Source of the DNA: an uncultured Chlorobiaceae bacterium
Lineage (GTDB): Bacteria > Bacteroidota > Chlorobiia > Chlorobiales > Chlorobiaceae
Direction: 5' to 3'
Assembly (NCBI GenBank): GCA_903994455.1
Contig: CAJEXI010000011.1
Coordinates: 42,875-106,874 of the forward strand
DNA length: 64,000 nucleotides
Position numbers and translations under genes: made by a program. The notes beneath the pieces were generated by a model that was not told the origin of the DNA, made no database searches, and was given only the letters and a program-made list of their open reading frames with translations. Every line of letters begins with the position of its first letter. The first letter of the stretch is position 1. Shown piece by piece: positions 1-10,572 of this stretch.

Positions 1-320
1 ATACAAAAAGCAACACCGACAAAAAATTTACGTATGAAACTTTGCGGGTTTTTTCTGTGGATCAAAACATAAAACACAAGATCAGCAAGTTGCACAATCT
101 ATTGAAGTAACCAAGTAAGAACCAGCCTTGACCGGGAAATCTGCAAGAAATCAAACAACCCGATGTGCCCCGTATTAAAATAAGAAAAAATATTTAATAA
201 TAAATTATTTTACATCTGCTTTGATACGCTATTGTTTTATTATACAGTATGAAAGCACTTGTGGCAACAGTTGCAAAAAAACTTTGTGCCATCAGGATGC
301 GAATCGGAAACCCTTTAATC

Positions 321-1136
321 ATGAGCACTTTTAGTCAAATGAAGATCACGTTCAGCAAGCTGTCTGGAGCGGGGAATGACTTTATAGTCATCGACAACAG
401 AGAACTTTCCCTCCAGCTTACTCAATTACAGATTAAGGAACTCTGCATCAGAAGGACTGGAATCGGGGCTGATGGACTCATTCTCATTGAGCCTTCTTCC
501 CGGTATGCTTTCAGCATGAAATATTACAACGCAGACGGATTTCCTGGCTCAATGTGTGGAAATGGAGGAAGATGCGCCGTTTATTTCGCCCGCACTATCG
601 GCATTACTACAACTTTTAAAACAGGTTACACCTTCGAAGCCAACGGCAACCGTTACGATGCGTGGATTACTGGGTCAGAAATGGTTAAACTGCGAATGCT
701 CCCGCCTGGGGAATTCAGAAACAACATTGAGATTGAGGGACTTATCTGTCATGCTGTTGACACTGGTTCTCCGCATGCCCTTATTTATACCTCCGGGATT
801 GAAAACATCAAGGTGGTCGAAATCGGCAGTACCATAAGGCACAGAACAGACATTTTCCCGGAGGGCACCAATGTTAACTTTATTGAGATCACCTCGCCTG
901 ATATCCTTGCTATCCGAACCTTTGAACGTGGCGTTGAGGACGAAACCCTTGCCTGCGGCACTGGAGCGGTCGCCGCTGCCTTGATGAGCTACCGGATTGG
1001 CAAAATAAGGGAGACTACCGTGCAGGTAAGAGTGAAAAGCGGAGATACGCTTCAAGTACAATTCAATGACAGCATGGATGAAGTATTTCTTGCCGGGCCT
1101 GCCAAAATAATCTTTGAGGGTAACGTCACCCTGTGA
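321..1136 (+). CDS. dapF: Diaminopimelate epimerase
   Basis: Interconverts LL- and meso-diaminopimelate in lysine and peptidoglycan precursor synthesis in the cytoplasm. The two halves of the DapF fold each show their catalytic-cysteine motif: CGNGGRCA in the N-terminal half and ACGTGAVAAA in the C-terminal half. The N-terminal signature SGAGNDF is also present. From this start the protein is 271 residues, normal for the family. I chose the ATG at 321 because a weak GGAAA lies upstream and the family homology begins at the ATG at 339; an ATG at 249 in the same frame would add an unconserved leader. The gene stands alone, with about 1 kb of non-coding DNA after it. Function is confident; the exact start is not. 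Confidence 0.93.
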   Translation: MSTFSQMKITFSKLSGAGNDFIVIDNRELSLQLTQLQIKELCIRRTGIGADGLILIEPSSRYAFSMKYYNADGFPGSMCGNGGRCAVYFARTIGITTTFKTGYTFEANGNRYDAWITGSEMVKLRMLPPGEFRNNIEIEGLICHAVDTGSPHALIYTSGIENIKVVEIGSTIRHRTDIFPEGTNVNFIEITSPDILAIRTFERGVEDETLACGTGAVAAALMSYRIGKIRETTVQVRVKSGDTLQVQFNDSMDEVFLAGPAKIIFEGNVTL

Positions 1137-2172
1137 TAATAAAAATATGAGTGAGCAAAAAAAACATCAGGGAAATAACTTTTACAGCGACTCCGTTGCA
1201 GCCAGGCCAGGATGCAGCAATTTTTTAACCTGACTATCTGTCGCCCATAAACCTCTTCGATGGCCAATGCAGGAACTTTACTTCTCCCTGTTGGTCAAAG
1301 AGGAATAGCTGTTACTCAAAAAAATATTTCAAGGCTTCAGTGTACAGTATTTTCCAAAAGCACAAAATATCTCCACACAGGTCACATAAAGATTCTTTAT
1401 GACATTAAACAGGGGAACGCCAAAAAACGGCTTCAATCGTGGAAGATGAGACTGGCTGTTCAGAAATACCCCTTGCGTTCTTGAGAAGTGCTATCTATCA
1501 CCATTCACAAGCTCCACAAAAAACGGTATCAACGTCTTTACTGACAAGAATAACCTACATTAAAATATTGGGTTATAATTTATGGTACTTACTCTTGTGT
1601 CCAAGCTTTGTGAACTTTCATTTTTTTTATTTCCTGAACATTTCATATATAGCAAAGCATACCTCGTACTGTGAACTTATGAAATTTCAATGCAATGAAT
1701 TGTCGGGCACTCCCACTTATCAACCAAAGTCACTCTTAAATTCTTCATCGATTGATCTTTTTTTTGGAACCAGGCTGGTCAGGCATAGTAATTTCAGGAG
1801 TACCTGAGCACCGTTTTGGCCGTATCGTGCAGTCGTGGCCATTTTCTCAAGTTCCCAGTAAATTTTGAGGTTATCATCTATTTTGATTACCTATTATTAG
1901 TGGCTTTTAGCGTAGTTATAAGGCGATAAAAAGTTGGTTCGTGCGAGTAGAACCGGTATCAAGGCTGCTCAACATTTAGATGAGTAACTCATTTTTTTTA
2001 GGACGCTAACTGTATTTTTAAAGAGCTTGTTATAGTCATCGACTTCACATTGATATTATTTTTAGAACATTTACCGTAAGTTGCACGTTATATGAGCATT
2101 CACGAAATTGGTTACCCGGAACAAGAAGAGAATCATAGTGCACATCTTTCCGTCAAATTTCTGCTCTGAATT
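1137..2172. other. Long intergenic region, no supported gene
   Basis: About 1 kb without a convincing gene lies between dapF and the exopolysaccharide operon. The open frames here (for example 1439-1807) lack ribosome binding sites and any recognisable protein signature. The base composition is AT-rich with many short T runs. It presumably holds the promoter of the downstream operon, but I could not identify one. I saw no match to a c-di-GMP riboswitch core. Confidence 0.5.
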
Positions 2173-4437
2173 ATGAAATCAAGTAGCATTATTCTTTTCG
2201 CTCTGGCAAGTTTAGTCATCATGTCTGTTCCGTCAAAAAGCCGCGCTGCCTCACAAAATTCTGATCTTGTGGTTCGTTCAACTTCCTCCACCACAATCTC
2301 AATGGATGCATTCAGGATGGGTACTCTTGACCGGAAAAGAAATCTAGAGCTTGCCAATACCTGCTTGGCTGCAGGGCTAAACCAGAACATGACGGAGATT
2401 GCCAACAAAATAGTTGTATTGTATCCAGATGATGAGGAGATTCTGAAAATGGCTATTCTGCTCTTTGTGAATGCGTCGCAAGCTGAAAAGGCTCTGCCGT
2501 TGTATGAACAACTGCGCAAGCGGCACCCGGACGACACAAAACTGACCCTTGATGCTGCAAGAAGCTATTACTGGTCTGGTAGACTTACGGAGTCTCTGAA
2601 CCTCTACGACCAGGTGATTCAATCAGGAAAAGGTAACGACCTGATCCTTTCACAATATGCTGACCTCCTTTACGAAAATAAACAGTATTCAAAAGCTGTT
2701 GTACAGTACCGAAAACTTTGGAAAACAGGAGCCCTGCCCAAAAAACAAGCCATCAATTTTATCCGTGCACTTATGGCTGCAGGTGATCTGGTGGAGAGTG
2801 CCAAACTGCTCAATTCTTTGGCAAAACTTTATCCTGAAGACACCGAGGTGCTTCAGGCAACGGCTGATGTCTCTTTCGCGATAAAGGAGTATGGAAGGGC
2901 AGCAACGCTTTATCGTGAACTGATTGTTCAGGAACCTGCTGATCTTTCTCTTTCCGCGTGGCTCAGCGATGTTGCCATGGCAAGAAAAGACTACCCTGAA
3001 GCTATCAGGGTTAATAAAGAGATTCTTGAACTTTCCCCCGACAACCTGAAGGCCATGTTGACTATTGCAAGAGCTTCAAGCTGGCAGGGAGATTATTCTA
3101 CCGCACTCGCCTATTATAGCAAATTGATTGCATCAGGCAGCGCGGATCCTCTCTATGTAAGGGAAAAGGCTCGAGTGCTTGGATGGATGGGTAACCAGAG
3201 TGCATCTGTTTCTTTATATAATGGAGCAGTTCGCGCATACCCGCAGAACAATGCGCTGAAAGCGGAAGCCGAGGCTAAAAAAAACTATTACACGAACACT
3301 TACCGGCCAGCCGTAAAGGCTTACAAGGCATGGCTTGTTGCAGAACCGAAACAACCTGAAGCACTTTTTGACCTTGGTCAGTTCTACATACAGAATAGCA
3401 GATGGACTGAAGCCCTTGAAACCTATGGCGAGCTTCTCACTGAGCTACCAGATCATCGCCAGGCGGCTTTGGCAAGGCAAAAAGCAAAAGTCACCTCGTC
3501 CATGATAAGTCTCAATAACGGCGCTGAATATTTCAGTGCTGAAAGTGCACGAGGCAAAATCGATAGTCGAAAAACCGATGTCTCCTTTTCAGGTTTTTAT
3601 ACTTCAATTTCTTACCCGTTTCAAGACAGGTTAACTGGTTTTGTGAACCTGAACCGCAAATATTACCGTTTTGAGGATGATCTTCAGACACCAATAATTG
3701 TTGACCCAAAGACATCACAAAGCCAGGGCATAACACTTGGCATGGAGTACCGCAATCTCCCTGATATTCTTCTGCGCGGCGCTTACGGATTTCGCCAGAA
3801 CGCAAACGGGCTGAAAGATAGTCGCACTGGCTTTTTGCAAACTGAAAGCCGGCCTCTCGACAATCTGCATCTCGCTCTTTCGTTCCATAAAGAAGATGTC
3901 ATTTCAAATTACACGACACTCAAGAATCATCTGCAGACTAACCATTGGCAGGGGCGATTAGTCTTCGACGGATACCGGAGGTGGCATGCAGGGATTGATT
4001 ACGCCATTGATCACTATTCAGACAGCAATAGCAGTGTAACAACAGGGTTGGATATTACAGCGAATCTTTTGTATGACCCTCATCGTCTGAGCGTTACCTA
4101 TCGACTCCAGGAGTATGGATTTGGTTCAGGGAGATTGCCTGATGCTGATGTTTATTACTGGACTCCTTCATCGTTTACGACGCATACAGCAGGTATCGAA
4201 TGGCAGCATTACCTGAATAAAGAACGTTTTCAGGGTGCAAATGCTGCATATTACACCGTCGCATTACGCCTGAGTCTCGAACCTGAGGGTAATGTCTCCC
4301 ACCAGATTCATGCCGGATTGCATCGTGACTGGAGCAACCGGTTTTCCTCCTCAGTAAAGGCTCAATATACCTGGGATACCACGTCATCCATATACCAGGA
4401 TAAACTGTTAAAAGGTGAATTTAAGTGGTTTTTCTAA
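2173..4437 (+). CDS. TPR outer-membrane export porin, BcsC-like
   Basis: Predicted secretin-like export channel for a synthase-made polysaccharide. Residues 1-25 form a signal peptide ending in SRAA. Residues roughly 45-430 are tandem TPR units (for example LYPDDEEILKMAILLFV and YPEDTEVLQATADVSF). Residues roughly 470-754 look like alternating beta strands and end in phenylalanine (FKWFF), as outer-membrane barrels do. This TPR-plus-barrel design matches BcsC, PgaA and AlgK/AlgE. It is first in a compact operon with the glycosyltransferase (21-bp gap) and the GH8 enzyme. BcsC itself is usually longer (about 1,100 residues), so this is a short form. The role is inferred from architecture and neighbours, not from strong sequence identity. 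Confidence 0.75.
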   Translation: MKSSSIILFALASLVIMSVPSKSRAASQNSDLVVRSTSSTTISMDAFRMGTLDRKRNLELANTCLAAGLNQNMTEIANKIVVLYPDDEEILKMAILLFVNASQAEKALPLYEQLRKRHPDDTKLTLDAARSYYWSGRLTESLNLYDQVIQSGKGNDLILSQYADLLYENKQYSKAVVQYRKLWKTGALPKKQAINFIRALMAAGDLVESAKLLNSLAKLYPEDTEVLQATADVSFAIKEYGRAATLYRELIVQEPADLSLSAWLSDVAMARKDYPEAIRVNKEILELSPDNLKAMLTIARASSWQGDYSTALAYYSKLIASGSADPLYVREKARVLGWMGNQSASVSLYNGAVRAYPQNNALKAEAEAKKNYYTNTYRPAVKAYKAWLVAEPKQPEALFDLGQFYIQNSRWTEALETYGELLTELPDHRQAALARQKAKVTSSMISLNNGAEYFSAESARGKIDSRKTDVSFSGFYTSISYPFQDRLTGFVNLNRKYYRFEDDLQTPIIVDPKTSQSQGITLGMEYRNLPDILLRGAYGFRQNANGLKDSRTGFLQTESRPLDNLHLALSFHKEDVISNYTTLKNHLQTNHWQGRLVFDGYRRWHAGIDYAIDHYSDSNSSVTTGLDITANLLYDPHRLSVTYRLQEYGFGSGRLPDADVYYWTPSSFTTHTAGIEWQHYLNKERFQGANAAYYTVALRLSLEPEGNVSHQIHAGLHRDWSNRFSSSVKAQYTWDTTSSIYQDKLLKGEFKWFF

Positions 4438-4458
4438 CTACACGATATCTTATTAACG

Positions 4459-5967
4459 ATGCAGGATAAGAAACTATCTTGGTATCTCCTGGTTCAGGTC
4501 ACTGCGCTTTTGTTGGTGCTTGTCATCTATATATTTGTACGTATCTACTACATCTCTGTAGCTCCTTTCACCTTTTTTGAGCAAGTGTTCAGCTCTCTGT
4601 TTTTTATTGCAGAGACATTTATTCTGTTTCATTCATTTTTCTTTTTTTTAGACGTGCTCCGCGAAGATATGCCTCGGAAGGGTCCCCCGCAGGCAACACC
4701 CGGCAAAGATGCATCCGTCGCAATTCTGGTACCTGCCCGACATGAGCCAAGAGATGTTGTTGAAAGTACCCTTTTGACCTGCCTCAACATGGCCTATGAA
4801 AACAAAACAGTTTATCTGCTTGATGATTCCTCAATTGAATTTTACAAACAGGAATCAAGGGAAATAGCGCAGGCTTTGGGAGCCAAACTTTTTACACGCA
4901 TTGGCAACCGGGGTGCCAAGGCTGGCATGGTTAATGAAGTATTGAAAATTCTTACGGAAAAATATGTTGCAATTTTTGATGCCGACCAGAATCCTATGCC
5001 AAGTTTTCTTACGGCAATTCTTCCTTATATGGAGGGTGACGATAAACTTGCTTTTATACAAACGCCGCAATTTTACTCGAACGGCGAAAAAAGCCCCGTA
5101 GCGATGACTGCCCATAACCAGCAAGCTATATTTTATGAGTACATCTGCCTTGGAAAATCAATGAATGAGGCGATGTTCTGTTGCGGCACCAATGTCATAT
5201 TTCGACGCGAAGCGGTTGAAGATGTCGGTAGATTTGACGAAGATACCGTCACCGAGGACATTGCAACATCGCTGAGGCTACACGCAAAAGGCTGGAAATC
5301 GTTATTCATGTACAAGGCCTATACCTTTGGTATGGCTCCGGAGGACCTGAGTTCCTACTTCAAGCAGCAACACCGCTGGGCGCTGGGCACGTCCCAGTTA
5401 TTCCGCAAACTGGTCGTCTTGTTTTTTACGGATATTAAAGCACTTAAACCAATACAGTGGCTTGAATACATCATATCAACAACCTATTATTTTATAGGAT
5501 GGTCCTATTTTTTCCTGATGATTGGCCCGATTCTGTATATCTTTTTCAATATCAACTCATATAACATTAAACCGTTGGCCTATACGACAACTTTTGTGCC
5601 GTTCTTTATACTGTCAAACGTGATTTTTTACTCAAGTATGGTAAAGAAAAAATATACACGGCTCAATATGCTCTACGTTCAGATGCTGACGGCTCTCTCT
5701 ATGCCTGTATATTTAAGCGCCACAATAATCGGACTGTTTAATCTGGACAAAAAAGGGTTTCAGGTAACTCCAAAGGGTGGTGCAACAACTGTTCCCCTGT
5801 CGGACATCTGGCCTCAGTTACTTGTCTTTGGTGTGGTTGTTGTTACCCTGCTGTGGGGTTTGTTCCGGCTTTTTCAAGGATGGGATTATGTGCTTATGAT
5901 CAATGTATTCTGGACGGCTTTTCAATGTATTATGCTTAGCGGAATTTTTTATTTTAACAAAAAATGA
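4459..5967 (+). CDS. Cellulose-synthase-like family 2 glycosyltransferase (BcsA-like, no PilZ)
   Basis: Membrane processive glycosyltransferase expected to polymerise and translocate a beta-glucan. Two TM helices lie at about 8-62, a cytosolic GT2 domain at about 85-315, then further TM helices to residue 500. The catalytic series is visible: DDSS, the DxD in DADQNP, TED, and the acceptor-binding motif QQHRW. Near residue 435 it carries FQVTPKG, which matches the FxVTxK gating loop of BcsA. The protein is 502 residues, whereas BcsA is about 700-870, and the C-terminal PilZ domain that binds c-di-GMP is missing. The stop overlaps the next gene's start as ATGA, indicating translational coupling. 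The family call is strong; cellulose as product is an inference. Confidence 0.85.
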   Translation: MQDKKLSWYLLVQVTALLLVLVIYIFVRIYYISVAPFTFFEQVFSSLFFIAETFILFHSFFFFLDVLREDMPRKGPPQATPGKDASVAILVPARHEPRDVVESTLLTCLNMAYENKTVYLLDDSSIEFYKQESREIAQALGAKLFTRIGNRGAKAGMVNEVLKILTEKYVAIFDADQNPMPSFLTAILPYMEGDDKLAFIQTPQFYSNGEKSPVAMTAHNQQAIFYEYICLGKSMNEAMFCCGTNVIFRREAVEDVGRFDEDTVTEDIATSLRLHAKGWKSLFMYKAYTFGMAPEDLSSYFKQQHRWALGTSQLFRKLVVLFFTDIKALKPIQWLEYIISTTYYFIGWSYFFLMIGPILYIFFNINSYNIKPLAYTTTFVPFFILSNVIFYSSMVKKKYTRLNMLYVQMLTALSMPVYLSATIIGLFNLDKKGFQVTPKGGATTVPLSDIWPQLLVFGVVVVTLLWGLFRLFQGWDYVLMINVFWTAFQCIMLSGIFYFNKK

Positions 5968-7142
5968 AGACGGTTTTTGTTCGGTTTTTGTTTTTGGCTG
6001 TTCTTCCCTTCCTGTTCATCAATTGTTCAACCGTGCCCCAGAATCCTGAAGAGATTTCTCTGCGATCCTGGTCACACTTCAAGCGTACTTTTCTTCGATC
6101 AGGAAAAGTCATTCGTCCAACAAACAACAACGACACTGTTTCCGAAGGCGAAGCTTACGTCATGCTCCGTGCTGTACTCATGAATGATCGGGAAACCTTT
6201 AATCAGTGTCTTTCCTGGACTGAAGCGATGCTTTCACGCAAGAAATCGCATGGCGACCGGTTGCTTGCCTGGCATTTCGAAAAGGGACAGGTCAGCGATA
6301 CAACCGCAGCTTCTGATGCCGATATCGATTATGCCTTCAGCCTTATTCTGGCTCATCGTACATGGCATGATAAACGGTATCTTCAAATCGCACAGGAAGT
6401 CCTGAAAAGTGTGCTTGACCACGAAACAGCAGTTATCAATGGAAGGCTCTATCTTCTTCCATGGCCAAGCAGTAAAAACGGAACCGATGAACTCGTAGCC
6501 CTGAACCCGTCATACTATGCTCCATCGCATTTCAAACTCTTTTATGAGGTCAGCGGTGACAATCGCTGGATTCAGCTTTCCGATACAACGTATGACCTTC
6601 TTCAACGGCTTCTTGTTTCGCCTGGCAAATTAAAAGAGGAGGGAGTGATTCCAGACTGGATTGCCGTTGACAAGCAAGGAAATATAAAAACGTTGCCTGG
6701 AAAACCTGTTATTTATGGATGGGATGCGGTAAGGGTTCCACTCAGAATAGCCGCTGATTATTACCTTTATGACGACCAGCGTGCTCTCGGCATACTTCGT
6801 TGGTTTTCAGGATCTTTTGAAAAAGAATTCAGCCGCAACTTCAACATCTTTTCCCGTAAGGACTCAACAAAAAGAAGCCATGAAAACGCACTTTTCTACA
6901 GTGCTGCTTATGCTGCAACGGAGGCCGCCAGCTCTTCCATGGCCCCGGAAATACTACGACGCCTTCGAAAATGTATTGGGAGCAACGGTGAAAGCTTCTA
7001 TTACAACTCCCCTGACGACTACTACATCAACAGTCTTTCCTGGCTGCCAGAATATTATCTGATCAATAAAACGACAACGAAAGATAAGCCAAGACCACCT
7101 GAACCAGAGAAAAAGCTCTCCTTCCAATGGTTGGGTCTTTAA
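5964..7142 (+). CDS. Glycoside hydrolase family 8 lipoprotein (BcsZ-like endoglucanase)
   Basis: Probable secreted endo-beta-1,4-glucanase that trims or edits the exported polymer. The N-terminus is a lipoprotein signal with lipobox LFINC (Cys21), so the enzyme is likely anchored in the outer membrane or periplasm. GH8 catalytic motifs are present: SEGEAYVMLRAV containing the acid glutamate, and ASDADIDYAFSLILA containing the aspartate region. At 392 residues it is close to BcsZ (about 370). It is coupled by a 4-bp overlap to the synthase gene, which supports beta-glucan as the product. Unlike most BcsZ enzymes it is a predicted lipoprotein rather than a soluble periplasmic protein. Confidence 0.85.
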   Translation: MKTVFVRFLFLAVLPFLFINCSTVPQNPEEISLRSWSHFKRTFLRSGKVIRPTNNNDTVSEGEAYVMLRAVLMNDRETFNQCLSWTEAMLSRKKSHGDRLLAWHFEKGQVSDTTAASDADIDYAFSLILAHRTWHDKRYLQIAQEVLKSVLDHETAVINGRLYLLPWPSSKNGTDELVALNPSYYAPSHFKLFYEVSGDNRWIQLSDTTYDLLQRLLVSPGKLKEEGVIPDWIAVDKQGNIKTLPGKPVIYGWDAVRVPLRIAADYYLYDDQRALGILRWFSGSFEKEFSRNFNIFSRKDSTKRSHENALFYSAAYAATEAASSSMAPEILRRLRKCIGSNGESFYYNSPDDYYINSLSWLPEYYLINKTTTKDKPRPPEPEKKLSFQWLGL

Positions 7143-7314
7143 CAAAACAATTGAATGTTTTTGATTGAGACTGTTTATTCTTTAATATACCCGGAATATG
7201 ACGGTCACAGGTTTTTCCGTAGTAATATTTTTCGTTATACTGGTCTCTTTTCTCAAACTTATTTTCGCAGCATGATGTGCGCAAAGTATCGTCAGTAACC
7301 CAAGACAAAAAAAT

Positions 7315-8493
7315 ATGAACATTCATGAATATCAAGGCAAGGATATCCTGAGAAAATTCGGGGTTGCCGTACCAAAAGGAATTGTAGCTTATTCGCCGGA
7401 AGAGGCAAAACAGGCGGCCAAGGAGCTTTTTGACGAACTCTGTTGCCCGGTTGTTGTTGTAAAAGCACAGATTCATGCTGGCGGCAGAGGAAAAGCTGGA
7501 GGTGTGAAACTCGCCAAATCACCTCAAGAGGCTTTTGATATCGCCCAGCAATTAATTGGGCTCACGCTGGTTACCCACCAGACTGGCCCGGAAGGCAAAG
7601 AGATCGGAAGATTGCTCATCGAAGAGGGGATGAACATCGAAAAGGAGTTTTATGTCGGTGTCACCCTTGACCGGTCAACCTCAAGAAATGTTTTGATGGT
7701 TTCGACTGAGGGTGGGATGGAGATTGAAAAAGTTGCCGAAGAGACCCCTGAAAGACTTTTGAAAATCCAGATTGATCCTCTTTTTGGCATACAGGGTTTT
7801 CAGGCACGCGAAGCAGCGTTCTTCCTTGGCCTTCATGGAGAACAGTTCCGCAACGCCGTTCACTTCATAACCGCCCTGTACAACACCTACACATCAATTG
7901 ATGCTGCCATTGCAGAAATCAATCCGCTGGTAGTCACCAAAGAGGGAAAAGTGCTGGCACTGGATGCCAAGATCAATTTCGACGACAACGCACTCTACCG
8001 CCACCATAAGTTTCTTGAGCTGCGTGATACCAACGAAGAAGATCCGCTGGAAGTTGAGGCATCAAAATCCAACCTTAACTATGTCCGCCTTGACGGCAAT
8101 GTCGGGTGTATGGTCAATGGTGCCGGTCTGGCAATGGGCACCATGGACATGATCCAGCTTGCTGGAGGTAAACCGGCCAACTTTCTTGATGTCGGCGGTA
8201 CAGCCAGTCCCCAAACAGTGGAAGAGGGGTTCAAAATCATTTTGAGCGACAAAAATGTCAAAGCCATTCTTGTGAACATTTTTGGAGGTATTGTCCGTTG
8301 CGACCGTGTCGCTGCCGGTATTATTGAAGCCGCAAAAAAGATTGGCCTTAATTTGCCCGTCATTGTCAGGCTTGAAGGAACCAATGCTCCACAGGCTCAA
8401 AAAATGCTTGATGAGTCAGGTTTGAACCTGATTCCCGCCAAAGGACTACGAGATGCCGCACAGAAGGTGCACGATGCACTTGCGCTGGGCTGA
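7315..8493 (+). CDS. sucC: Succinyl-CoA synthetase beta subunit (ADP-forming)
   Basis: Forms succinyl-CoA from succinate with nucleotide hydrolysis; in green sulfur bacteria this reaction runs in the reductive TCA cycle. The full-length 392-residue protein starts [17 protein letters not shown], the ATP-grasp signature of the family. It contains the nucleotide loop [10 protein letters not shown], and the C-terminal Rossmann-like part includes [13 protein letters not shown]. The alpha subunit sucD is not next to it. A near-perfect hairpin follows the gene, between it and the convergent macB-like gene. Confidence 0.97.
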   Translation: MNIHEYQGKDILRKFGVAVPKGIVAYSPEEAKQAAKELFDELCCPVVVVKAQIHAGGRGKAGGVKLAKSPQEAFDIAQQLIGLTLVTHQTGPEGKEIGRLLIEEGMNIEKEFYVGVTLDRSTSRNVLMVSTEGGMEIEKVAEETPERLLKIQIDPLFGIQGFQAREAAFFLGLHGEQFRNAVHFITALYNTYTSIDAAIAEINPLVVTKEGKVLALDAKINFDDNALYRHHKFLELRDTNEEDPLEVEASKSNLNYVRLDGNVGCMVNGAGLAMGTMDMIQLAGGKPANFLDVGGTASPQTVEEGFKIILSDKNVKAILVNIFGGIVRCDRVAAGIIEAAKKIGLNLPVIVRLEGTNAPQAQKMLDESGLNLIPAKGLRDAAQKVHDALALG

Positions 8494-8518
8494 CACTCTT
8501 CAGACGATAGCGTCACAT

Positions 8519-8560
8519 AACTTCTCACCTCGCAATTATTTTAATGCGGGGTGAAGAGTT
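8519..8560. terminator. Hairpin between convergent sucC and macB-like genes
   Basis: A 16-bp stem (8519-8534 against 8545-8560) pairs at 15 of 16 positions, counting G-T wobbles, around a 10-base AT loop. It sits between two convergent genes and is the likely transcription end for one or both. No clean T run follows it, so it is not a textbook intrinsic terminator. Confidence 0.6.
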
Positions 8561-8598
8561 GTTCCGTAAAAGCCTGGTAATTTTTTCCCTCCCGCGCT

Positions 8599-10572
8599 CT
8601 ACTCATAACGAAGGGCTTCTACCGGTTTGAGTTCTGCTGCTCTCCTGGCAGGCCATAAACCAAAAAAGATACCAGTAACGGCTGAAAAAAGTGTTGCAAG
8701 AACCACCGAAATGAGTGATGTCTTTACAGCCCATCCTGCAAAAAAAGAGAGGATAAGGGAAATACCAATCCCTGCGAGTATCCCTATAAAACCTCCGCTG
8801 ATGGTCATGCCGACCGATTCGACAAGAAACTGAAGCATGATGTCGCTTTTTCTTGCCCCGATAGCCTTGCGCAAACCGATTTCCCGGGTCCGTTCAGTTA
8901 CTGAAACCAGCATGATGTTCATGATACCAATTCCTCCAACCACGAGCGAAATCGCCGCAATCGAACCCAGCAGAAGGCTCATGGTCTGCGTGGTGCTGCT
9001 GAGCATCTTCTGAATTTCAGTCATGTCCCTGATATTGAAGGTATCGTCATCATCCTTCAAGCGATGCCGTTTACGAATCAACTCGCTGATCGCGCTTTTG
9101 GCCTGGTCAATCAGGGTGGGTGAGGTCACTTCAACAAAAATTCCGCTGAGATAATCCTTGCCAAGCACCCGGTACATGGCCGTCGTTACAGGAATGATCA
9201 CGACATCATCCTCATCTTGTGGCCCGGAAAAACCTTTGGCCGGGGCGATCCCGATAACCGTAAAATTAATCCGGTTGATTTTTATGGTCTTGCCGAGTGG
9301 ATTACTGTTACCAAAAAGCTCCTTGACAACCGTTACGCCAACAATGGCGACCTTTTCCCTCGTCTGAATATCATTCTGGGTAAACCACCTCCCAACCAAT
9401 GGCACCGATGCCCGCATGGCACCATAATCAAACCCTGCGCCAGTAAGACTGGTGCTCCAGTTTTTGTTACCGTAAACAATCCGTCCACCTCCATTGACTA
9501 CCCCTGTCGCATTTTTCACCAGCATGCGAAGCGCGGCAATATCTTCCACATCCGTAAAGGTAAAACGGGCAACAGCTCCGGCTCCCTGAGCGGCACCCCT
9601 TATCTTCGCTGATCCTCCCCTGATTGAGAGCATATTGGAACCCATTGATTTCAGTTGTTCCTGCATGGACGCTTTTGCTCCCTCACCAAGCGCCATCATG
9701 GCAATCACCGATGCAACCCCAACAAATATACCGAGAACGGAAAGAAAAGAGCGCAGCTTATTGGCCAGAATAGCCTGAAGAGCTTGAAAGATAAATCCTG
9801 TAAATCGCCCATCCTGCCATAACGAAACCTTCTTTGCAATTTGCACATCAAAGTTAAGCGCTCCTGCAACTGTCGCCGACGGCCTCACCCCGCCCTTGCG
9901 TTCATCAGAGATGACGACACCGTCCCGCATGGTAAGAACACGACCAGCATAGGCTGCAATCTCGGTTTCATGCGTGACCATAATGATGGTTTTACCCTCG
10001 TCATGAAGTCCCTTGAGAATCTTCATGATTTCTGCTGAATTTTTTGTATCGAGATTACCGGTCGGTTCATCAGCAAAAATAATCATCGGATTGCGGATGA
10101 GAGCCCTCGCAATGGCCACACGCTGCTGCTCGCCACCTGAAAGCTGGTTTGGCGTATGATCAATTCTATGTTCAAGTCCGACCAGCGTGAGCCGCTCTAT
10201 TGCTTCCTTGCGAAAATCTCCTCTGAGGCCACTATAGATATGAGGAAGACGTACATTATCGACAATGTTCATTCGCTTGAGCAAATGAAACTGTTGAAAG
10301 ACAAATCCGGCAACCGTATTGCGCAATCCAGCCTGCTCATCTTCCGTCATAGTGTTAACATTATGACCAAGCAGCAGGTAGTTACCCTTGTCGGGGGTAT
10401 CAAGAAGTCCGAGAATCTGAAGCAGAGAGGATTTGCCTGATCCCGAAGGCCCCATAATCGAAACAAACTCACCCTGCTCAATCTTCACTGAAACGCCCCG
10501 CAAAGCTTGCACGGTGCTTTCGCCAATAAGGTATGTCCGGTGGACATCAACAAGTTCAAGCATGGCACTCAT
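8599..10572 (-). CDS. macB: MacB-type ABC transporter, fused ATPase and permease
   Basis: Inner-membrane ABC protein of a tripartite efflux or export pump. Residues 1-230 are the ATPase domain, with Walker [10 protein letters not shown], signature [15 protein letters not shown] and Walker [16 protein letters not shown] helix near 265-290 is followed by a large periplasmic (MacB_PCD) domain. Three further TM helices in the last 130 residues belong to the FtsX-type permease. Length 657 matches MacB (about 650). Its ATG overlaps the stop of the adaptor gene (ATGA), and the order tolC-macA-macB gives a complete pump. Substrate unknown: macrolides, peptides or lipids are all possible. Confidence 0.9.
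   Translation of the reverse strand: MSAMLELVDVHRTYLIGESTVQALRGVSVKIEQGEFVSIMGPSGSGKSSLLQILGLLDTPDKGNYLLLGHNVNTMTEDEQAGLRNTVAGFVFQQFHLLKRMNIVDNVRLPHIYSGLRGDFRKEAIERLTLVGLEHRIDHTPNQLSGGEQQRVAIARALIRNPMIIFADEPTGNLDTKNSAEIMKILKGLHDEGKTIIMVTHETEIAAYAGRVLTMRDGVVISDERKGGVRPSATVAGALNFDVQIAKKVSLWQDGRFTGFIFQALQAILANKLRSFLSVLGIFVGVASVIAMMALGEGAKASMQEQLKSMGSNMLSIRGGSAKIRGAAQGAGAVARFTFTDVEDIAALRMLVKNATGVVNGGGRIVYGNKNWSTSLTGAGFDYGAMRASVPLVGRWFTQNDIQTREKVAIVGVTVVKELFGNSNPLGKTIKINRINFTVIGIAPAKGFSGPQDEDDVVIIPVTTAMYRVLGKDYLSGIFVEVTSPTLIDQAKSAISELIRKRHRLKDDDDTFNIRDMTEIQKMLSSTTQTMSLLLGSIAAISLVVGGIGIMNIMLVSVTERTREIGLRKAIGARKSDIMLQFLVESVGMTISGGFIGILAGIGISLILSFFAGWAVKTSLISVVLATLFSAVTGIFFGLWPARRAAELKPVEALRYE

Noticed and set aside
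1..248. End of an upstream gene
   Set aside because: No open frame of note runs in from the left edge; the stretch is AT-rich intergenic sequence.
1749..1850. Frame reading EPGWSGIVISGVPEHRFGRIV in the dapF-exopolysaccharide gap
   Set aside because: It has a stop a few codons before and after, no start with a ribosome binding site, and no family I recognise. Treated as chance.
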